Shown here in pieces: positions 59,329-64,000 of a DNA stretch of 64,000 nt. The DNA is from Micromonospora cathayae (GTDB lineage Bacteria; Actinomycetota; Actinomycetes; Mycobacteriales; Micromonosporaceae). A program made the translations under genes and the position numbers. The notes beneath the pieces were generated by a model. That model made no database searches and was not told the origin of the DNA. It worked only from the letters and a program-made list of their open reading frames with translations. The DNA is taken from contig NZ_CP118615.1 of the NCBI RefSeq assembly GCF_028993575.1, forward strand, positions 3,844,001 to 3,908,000, written 5' to 3'. How positions within the stretch are numbered: position 1 is the stretch's first letter; every line of letters begins with the position of its first letter.

Positions 59329-60143
59329 CCGTCTTCTCGTCCGACCGATTTACCGAGTCGCTCCTTGCCCGGTTCCGCCGCTGGTGGCGGGAGTTCAGTC
59401 GGCCGGTCGTCCCGGAGCCGATCGTCACCCTGCCGGCCCCACCGCCGCCCGCGGAGCTGGTGCTGCGGCGGGAGGCCCGCGAGCCGGTGCTGGTACCGGC
59501 CCGGGGGGACGCTTTCGACTTCCAGGTGCACCCCGCGTACACCTGGACGGGTCGGGGTGCCTCCTTCGGCGAGTTCCGTCAGCGGGTGGACGGCTATCTC
59601 GACTGGGCGGGCGGCGTGGTCCGGGACCAGGCGGCCGACCTCGCGCGGCGGCACGAGCCGCACCGTTCGCACGAGCTCGAACGGGCCCTGAACGCCCATC
59701 TCGCGGGGCAGGTCTGGCCCCGGGGCGGGGACGGCCCACGGTTCACGGTGCAGGTGCGCGTCCTGCCCGATCAACGGATCCGGGATCAGCTGCGGCCGTA
59801 CTGGGAGGAGCGGATCCGGCTGGAGTGCCGGCACGAACTGGACACCCTGCGGACGCGGCAGGCGGAGGACCTGACCAGCCGCTGGCGTGAGGTGCTCAGC
59901 CGGCTGGCGGACGATCCGGTGACCCGGCACGCGGCCCGGCTGACCGAGAAGCAGTTCGCGCAGGTCTTCGGCGAGTACGCCGACGAGCGTCGCCGGGTGC
60001 CGATGGAGTTGGCCGAGCTGCTCCGGGACGCCCTGAAGGGGCACCACGACCTGGGGCTGGGGCCGTCGGAGTACACCGAGGCGTGGGACGCGGCGATCCG
60101 CGCCCATCAGCGGCAGTACGGGCTGACCGTGGAGTCGGCCTGA
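59325..60143 (+). CDS. Third gene of the island, unknown function
   Basis: I do not recognise this 272-residue protein. Residues 1-30 are basic and aromatic (ARFRRWWREF). Residues about 55-150 contain beta-type segments (DAFDFQVHPAYTWTG and RFTVQVRVLPDQRIRDQL) that weakly recall SPFH/band-7 domains. Residues about 150-200 are a charged helix (YWEERIRLECRHELDTLRTRQAEDL), probably coiled coil. It has no signal peptide and no clear membrane segment. It overlaps the NLR-like gene by four bases (ATGA), so it is part of the same system. Confidence 0.7.
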   Translation: MTVFSSDRFTESLLARFRRWWREFSRPVVPEPIVTLPAPPPPAELVLRREAREPVLVPARGDAFDFQVHPAYTWTGRGASFGEFRQRVDGYLDWAGGVVRDQAADLARRHEPHRSHELERALNAHLAGQVWPRGGDGPRFTVQVRVLPDQRIRDQLRPYWEERIRLECRHELDTLRTRQAEDLTSRWREVLSRLADDPVTRHAARLTEKQFAQVFGEYADERRRVPMELAELLRDALKGHHDLGLGPSEYTEAWDAAIRAHQRQYGLTVESA

Positions 60144-60240
60144 CCTGCCGTCGCTGGTCGTGGGGTGTGCCGGCCGGTCACCGTGGCGGCACCCGGTCGC
60201 CGTCGGCGCACCCCACCCTGCGTCATCATCATGCAGGGGG

Positions 60241-60297
60241 CCGTATTTATTTGCGGTGACCCATCGGGCCGGCTACCATCTCCGTATAGTCATGCGG
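60241..60297 (+). promoter_or_regulatory. Tandem candidate ArgR boxes upstream of argC
   Basis: Two related 16-base sites, CCGTATTTATTTGCGG (60241-60256) and CCGTATAGTCATGCGG (60282-60297), lie 41 bases apart, about four helical turns. The pattern suits a pair of ArgR hexamer half-sites, and the AT-rich block is striking here. TATAGT inside the second box could be the argC -10 box. The 97 bases before (60144-60240) hold nothing I recognise. Confidence 0.65.
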
Positions 60298-60305
60298 AGG
60301 TAGGT

Positions 60306-61310
60306 ATGGGTATTCGAGTTGCGGTCGCGGGAGCGAGTGGCTACGCCGGTGGCGAGCTGCTGCGCCTGATCGCCGGCCACCCCGAGTTCGACCTGGTCGT
60401 CGCCACCGCCCACACCCAGGCCGGTCAGCCGGTCAGCGCCGTACACCCACAGCTCGCCGGGCTGGACCTGACCCTCGCCGCCACCGACCCGGCCGGCCTG
60501 GCCGAAGCGGACCTGGTCTTCCTCGCCCTGCCGCACGGCGAGTCGGCCGCCCTCGCCGCCGATCTGCCGCCCACCGTCAAGGTGGTCGACCTCGGTGCGG
60601 ACCACCGGCTCACCGACGCCGCCGCCTGGGCGCGGTACTACGGCGGACCGCACGCCGGCGCCTGGACCTACGGCCTGCCCGAACTGCCCGGCCAGCGGGC
60701 CGCCATCGCCGCCGCCGACCGGGTCGCCGCCACCGGCTGCTACGCGGTCGCCACCACGCTCGCCCTGGCCCCGCTGGTCGCCGCCGGGGCGGTCTCGCCG
60801 GCCGACGTGGTGGTGGTCGCCGCCTCCGGCACCTCCGGCGCGGGCCGCGCCGCCAAGCCGCACCTGCTCGGCAGCGAGGTGATGGGCGACCTGTCGCCCT
60901 ACAAGGTCGGCGCGCACCAGCACGTGCCCGAGATCAAGCAGGCCAGCGGCGCGACCGGGCTGAGCTTCACCCCGATCCTCGCGCCGATGCCCCGGGGCAT
61001 CCTCGCCACGGTCACCGCCGTACCGGCGACCGCCGGCACCGACCCGCGCGCCGTGCTCGCCGAGGCGTACGCGGACGCGCCGTTCGTGCACCTGCTGCCC
61101 GAGGGAAGCTGGCCGCACACCGCCGCCACCCTCGGCTCCAACTCCTGCCACCTCCAGGCCACCACCGACGTGGACACCGGTCGGGTGATCGTGGTCAGCG
61201 CCATCGACAACCTCGGCAAGGGTGCTGCCGGGCAGGCCGTGCAGTGCGCCAACCTGATGCTCGGCCTACCCGAGACCACCGGCCTCTCCGTCTGGGGGAT
61301 CGCCCCGTGA
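60306..61310 (+). CDS. argC: N-acetyl-gamma-glutamyl-phosphate reductase
   Basis: ArgC reduces N-acetylglutamyl phosphate to the semialdehyde with NADPH, the third step of arginine synthesis. The 334-residue protein has VAVAGASGYAGGELLRL, the catalytic Cys in ATGCYAVATTLAL and GTSGAGRAAKPHLL. GGAGGTAGGT lies just before the ATG. The stop overlaps the first repeat-encoded ORF by GTGA. Confidence 0.96.
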   Translation: MGIRVAVAGASGYAGGELLRLIAGHPEFDLVVATAHTQAGQPVSAVHPQLAGLDLTLAATDPAGLAEADLVFLALPHGESAALAADLPPTVKVVDLGADHRLTDAAAWARYYGGPHAGAWTYGLPELPGQRAAIAAADRVAATGCYAVATTLALAPLVAAGAVSPADVVVVAASGTSGAGRAAKPHLLGSEVMGDLSPYKVGAHQHVPEIKQASGATGLSFTPILAPMPRGILATVTAVPATAGTDPRAVLAEAYADAPFVHLLPEGSWPHTAATLGSNSCHLQATTDVDTGRVIVVSAIDNLGKGAAGQAVQCANLMLGLPETTGLSVWGIAP

Positions 61311-61485
61311 GCGTGAGGAGTGCAGCGCAGCGGAGCCCCGCAGTCGCGAACGAAAGGTCGGCATCCGTGAGCGTGAGGAGTGCAGCGCAGCGGAGCCCCG
61401 CAGTCGTGAACGAAAGGTGGGCATCCGTGAGCGTGAGGAGTGCAGCGCAGCGGAGCCCCGCAATCGTGAACGAAAGGTCGGCACT
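61307..61485 (+). repeat. Coupling repeat, three tandem 60-bp units
   Basis: Units begin at 61307, 61367 and 61427, each starting GTGAGCGTGAGGAGTGCAGC and containing GAACGAAAGG. They differ at only a few bases. The last unit gives argJ its ribosome-binding site (GAAAGG eight bases before the GTG). Confidence 0.95.
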
Positions 61486-61489
61486 GTGA
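61307..61489 (+). CDS. Repeat-encoded 60-residue coupling ORF between argC and argJ
   Basis: An open frame starts at GTG inside the argC stop overlap and runs through three 60-base repeats. It reads three copies of a 20-residue unit like [15 protein letters not shown] plus spacer, and stops at TGA overlapping the argJ GTG. It closely parallels the 22-residue ORF between pyrR and pyrB. It probably conveys ribosomes to argJ. Each unit also has its own GTG. Confidence 0.45.
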   Translation: MSVRSAAQRSPAVANERSASVSVRSAAQRSPAVVNERWASVSVRSAAQRSPAIVNERSAL

Positions 61490-62658
61490 CCGTCACCGCC
61501 CCTCGGGGCTTCCGGGCGTCCGGCGTCGCCGCCGGGCTGAAGAGCGGCGGCGCGCCAGACGTCGCCCTGGTCGTCAACGACGGCCCCGACGCGACCGTGG
61601 CCGGGGTGTTCACCGCCAACCGGGTCAAGGCCGCGCCGGTGCTCTGGACCCAGCAGGTGGTCCGGGGCGGCGTGGTCCGCGCCGTCGTGCTCAACTCCGG
61701 TGGCGCGAACGCCTGCACCGGTCCGGCCGGTTTCCAGGACACCCACGCCACGGCCGAGCACACCGCCGCCGCGCTCACCTCGGCCAGCCCTCGGCTGCGT
61801 CTCGGCGCGGCCGACGTCGCGGTCTGCTCCACCGGCCTGATCGGCGAGCGGCTGCCGATGCCGAAGCTGCTCCCCGGTGTCCGGGCCGCCATCCGCGGGC
61901 TGACCCGCGACGGCGGGGCCGCCGCCGCGCAGGCGATCATGACCACCGACACGAAGCCGAAGACCACGGTGGCTGCCGGCCCCGGCTGGACCGTCGGCGG
62001 GATGGCCAAGGGCGCCGGCATGCTCGCCCCGGCCATGGCCACCATGCTCTGCGTACTCACCACCGACGCGGTGGCCGGACCGGACAGCCTCGACGCGGCG
62101 CTGCGGGCCGCCTGCCGGGTCACCTTCGACCGGATCGACTCCGACGGCTGCATGTCCACCAACGACACGGTGCTGCTGCTGGCCAGCGGGGCCTCCGGCA
62201 TCGAACCGACGGTCGAGGAGCTGACCGCCGCCGTCACCGCCGCCTGCCACGACCTGGCCCAGCAGCTCATCGCCGACGCCGAGGGCGCGACCAAGCAGAT
62301 CGCCATCGAGGTGGTCGGCGCGGCCGACGACGACGACGCGGTCGAGGTGGGCCGGGCGGTGGCCCGCAACAACCTGGTCAAGACCGCGCTGTTCGGCAAC
62401 GACCCGAACTGGGGTCGGATCCTCGCCGCCGTGGGCACCACCGCCGCCGTGTTCGAACCGGACGACGTCGACGTGGCGGTCAACGGCGTCTGGGTGTGCC
62501 GGGCCGGGTCGGCCGCCGAGGACCGCTCGCTGGTCGACCTGACCGGGCGGGACGTGACCATCCGGATCGACCTGCACGCCGGGCCGGCCGAGGCCACCGT
62601 CTGGACCAACGACCTGTCCCACGCGTACGTGCACGAGAACTCGGCCTACTCGACATGA
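61486..62658 (+). CDS. argJ: Bifunctional ornithine acetyltransferase / N-acetylglutamate synthase
   Basis: ArgJ moves the acetyl group from N-acetylornithine to glutamate, which recycles acetyl in arginine synthesis. The 390-residue precursor has [12 protein letters not shown], the self-cleavage site [14 protein letters not shown] with the nucleophile Thr, and [11 protein letters not shown]. It should split into alpha and beta chains there. The GTG at 61486 is chosen for its fit with the family start and the GAAAGG of the repeat. The stop overlaps argB (ATGA). Confidence 0.95.
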   Translation: MTVTAPRGFRASGVAAGLKSGGAPDVALVVNDGPDATVAGVFTANRVKAAPVLWTQQVVRGGVVRAVVLNSGGANACTGPAGFQDTHATAEHTAAALTSASPRLRLGAADVAVCSTGLIGERLPMPKLLPGVRAAIRGLTRDGGAAAAQAIMTTDTKPKTTVAAGPGWTVGGMAKGAGMLAPAMATMLCVLTTDAVAGPDSLDAALRAACRVTFDRIDSDGCMSTNDTVLLLASGASGIEPTVEELTAAVTAACHDLAQQLIADAEGATKQIAIEVVGAADDDDAVEVGRAVARNNLVKTALFGNDPNWGRILAAVGTTAAVFEPDDVDVAVNGVWVCRAGSAAEDRSLVDLTGRDVTIRIDLHAGPAEATVWTNDLSHAYVHENSAYST

Positions 62659-63542
62659 CCCTCAGCAGTGATCTCACCCGGGCGCAGACCAAGGCCGCCA
62701 CGTTGATCGAGGCGCTGCCCTGGCTGGCCGAGTTCTCCGGGGCCACCGTCGTGGTCAAGTACGGCGGCAACGCCATGGTCGATCCGGAGCTGCAACGCGC
62801 CTTCGCCGCAGACATGGTGTTCCTCCGGTACGCCGGTCTCAAGCCGGTGGTGGTGCACGGCGGCGGGCCGCAGATCTCCGCGATGCTCGGCCGGCTCGGT
62901 ATCGACAGCGAGTTCCGGGGCGGCCTGCGGGTCACCACCCCGGAGGCGATGGACGTGGTCCGGATGGTCCTGGTCGGCCAGGTGGGCCGGGAACTCGTCG
63001 GGCTGATCAACGCGTACGGCCCGTTCGCGGTGGGCCTGTCCGGCGAGGACGCCCGGCTGTTCACCGCGGTGCGCCGCCCGGCGTACGTGGACGGTGAGCC
63101 GGTCGACGTGGGCCAGGTCGGGGACGTGGACTCGGTGGACACCTCCGCGGTGACCGACCTGATCGCCGCCGGCCGCATCCCGGTGATCTCGACCGTCGCG
63201 CCGGACGTCGACGGGGTGCTGCACAACCTCAACGCCGACACCGCCGCCGCCGCGCTGGCGGTCGCGTTGCGGGCCCGCAAGCTGGTCGTCCTCACCGACG
63301 TCCCCGGCCTGTACGCCGACTGGCCGGACACCACCAGCCTGGTCTCCGAGATCACCACCGACGACCTGGCGAAGCTGCTGCCCGGTCTGGAGTCCGGGAT
63401 GGTGCCGAAGATGGAGGCGTGCCTGCGCGCGGTGCGTGGCGGGGTTCCCGCCGCGCACGTGGTGGACGGCCGGGTCGCCCACTCCACGCTGTTGGAGGTG
63501 TTCACCTCGGAAGGGTTCGGAACGATGGTGGTCTCGTCATGA
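62655..63542 (+). CDS. argB: Acetylglutamate kinase
   Basis: ArgB phosphorylates N-acetylglutamate and is the usual target of arginine feedback. The 295-residue protein has [22 protein letters not shown], the [14 protein letters not shown] region and [10 protein letters not shown]. An N-terminal helix typical of arginine-sensitive hexamers is present ([17 protein letters not shown]). It overlaps argJ and argD by four bases. Confidence 0.97.
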   Translation: MTLSSDLTRAQTKAATLIEALPWLAEFSGATVVVKYGGNAMVDPELQRAFAADMVFLRYAGLKPVVVHGGGPQISAMLGRLGIDSEFRGGLRVTTPEAMDVVRMVLVGQVGRELVGLINAYGPFAVGLSGEDARLFTAVRRPAYVDGEPVDVGQVGDVDSVDTSAVTDLIAAGRIPVISTVAPDVDGVLHNLNADTAAAALAVALRARKLVVLTDVPGLYADWPDTTSLVSEITTDDLAKLLPGLESGMVPKMEACLRAVRGGVPAAHVVDGRVAHSTLLEVFTSEGFGTMVVSS

Positions 63543-64000
63543 GCACGCTGGTGGAACGCTGGGCCCACACCATGATGGACAACTACGGCACCCCGCCGCT
63601 GGGGCTGGTCGCCGGGTCCGGCGCCGTCGTGGTCGACGAGTCCGGCCGGAAGTACGTCGACCTGGTCGGCGGGATCGCGGTCAACGCGCTCGGGCACGCC
63701 CACCCGGCGGTGGTGGCGGCGGTGTCGAAGCAGATCGCCACCCTCGGTCACGTCTCCAACCTGTTCGTCGCCGAACCGCCGGTGGCCCTGGCGGAGCTGC
63801 TGTTGGCCCTGGCCGGCCGGCCCGGCCGGGTGTTCTTCGCCAACTCCGGCGCGGAGGCCAACGAGGCGGCGTTCAAGCTGTCCCGGCTCACCGGACGCAC
63901 CCACGTGGTCGCCACCGAGGGCGGCTTCCACGGCCGGACCATGGGCGCGTTGGCGCTCACCGGTCAGCCGGCCAAGGCCGACCCGTTCCGTCCGCTGCCC
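63539..64000 (+). CDS. argD: Acetylornithine aminotransferase, N-terminal part
   Basis: ArgD makes N-acetylornithine from the semialdehyde, using PLP. The window ends after 154 codons. Visible motifs are [35 protein letters not shown] and [15 protein letters not shown], as in class III aminotransferases. The ATG overlaps the argB stop (ATGA). Confidence 0.95.
   Translation, partial: MSTLVERWAHTMMDNYGTPPLGLVAGSGAVVVDESGRKYVDLVGGIAVNALGHAHPAVVAAVSKQIATLGHVSNLFVAEPPVALAELLLALAGRPGRVFFANSGAEANEAAFKLSRLTGRTHVVATEGGFHGRTMGALALTGQPAKADPFRPLP

Overview
This window is chromosomal DNA of a very GC-rich actinobacterium, most probably a member of the Micromonosporaceae (Micromonospora or Salinispora-like). 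The assignment is inferred from gene content: BldD, the actinobacterial integration host factor, a PyrR-controlled pyr operon, the long type OMP decarboxylase, a PriA that has lost its helicase motifs, an ATC-initiated infC, and many GTG starts with GTGA/ATGA overlaps. It is mostly conserved housekeeping sequence, with a few accessory insertions.

Layout. 1-10,970: ruvX (end), mltG and the shikimate genes aroE, aroC, aroK, aroB, aroQ, then efp and nusB. This block is interrupted by a reverse-strand metK copy with a decayed FAD monooxygenase (2.4-4.7 kb) and by a DUF2243/CtaG-like membrane pair (6.7-8.1 kb). 11.0-22.7 kb: bldD, then pyrR-pyrB-pyrC-carA-carB, pyrD, bioA and pyrF behind a PyrR-binding RNA. 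22.9-28.5 kb: mihF, rpoZ, coaBC, a second metK and priA. 28.6-38.6 kb: a kinase-like/ParB-like fusion, a P450, def-fmt-rsmB, a 23-bp minisatellite, two septum-formation-type lipoproteins, rpe and a REC-GGDEF regulator. 38.8-43.2 kb: an FMN riboswitch and ribD-ribE-ribM-ribBA-ribH. 43.4-48.7 kb: a polar amino-acid ABC transporter (reverse strand), hisE-hisG, a DMT-type transporter and a small membrane protein. 48.8-55.2 kb: infC-rpmI-rplT, a SpoU methyltransferase and pheS-pheT. 55.2-60.1 kb: an accessory island with a Crp/Fnr-type regulator transcribed away from a three-gene operon. 60.3-64.0 kb: argC-argJ-argB-argD behind two candidate ArgR boxes.

The most interesting part is the island at 55.2-60.1 kb. 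Its first gene encodes a class III nucleotidyl-cyclase-like domain with a C-terminal glycine/asparagine-rich motif. The next gene carries nearly the same motif at its N-terminus, ahead of a degenerate P-loop (STAND/NLR-like) NTPase, a four-cysteine cluster and a helical-repeat C-terminus. A third gene, translationally coupled, is of unknown function. The arrangement resembles bacterial signalling pairs in which an NLR-like protein and its effector share a short amyloid-type motif. The divergent Crp-like protein is a natural candidate sensor of a cyclic nucleotide. This is inference from sequence only.

Other points of note are two metK genes that look homogenised at both ends but differ in the middle; a 51-60 bp repeat that joins genes through tiny coupled ORFs (pyrR/pyrB, argC/argJ) and is fused into the aroQ start; and several strong RNA elements (PyrR loop, FMN riboswitch, infC attenuator).
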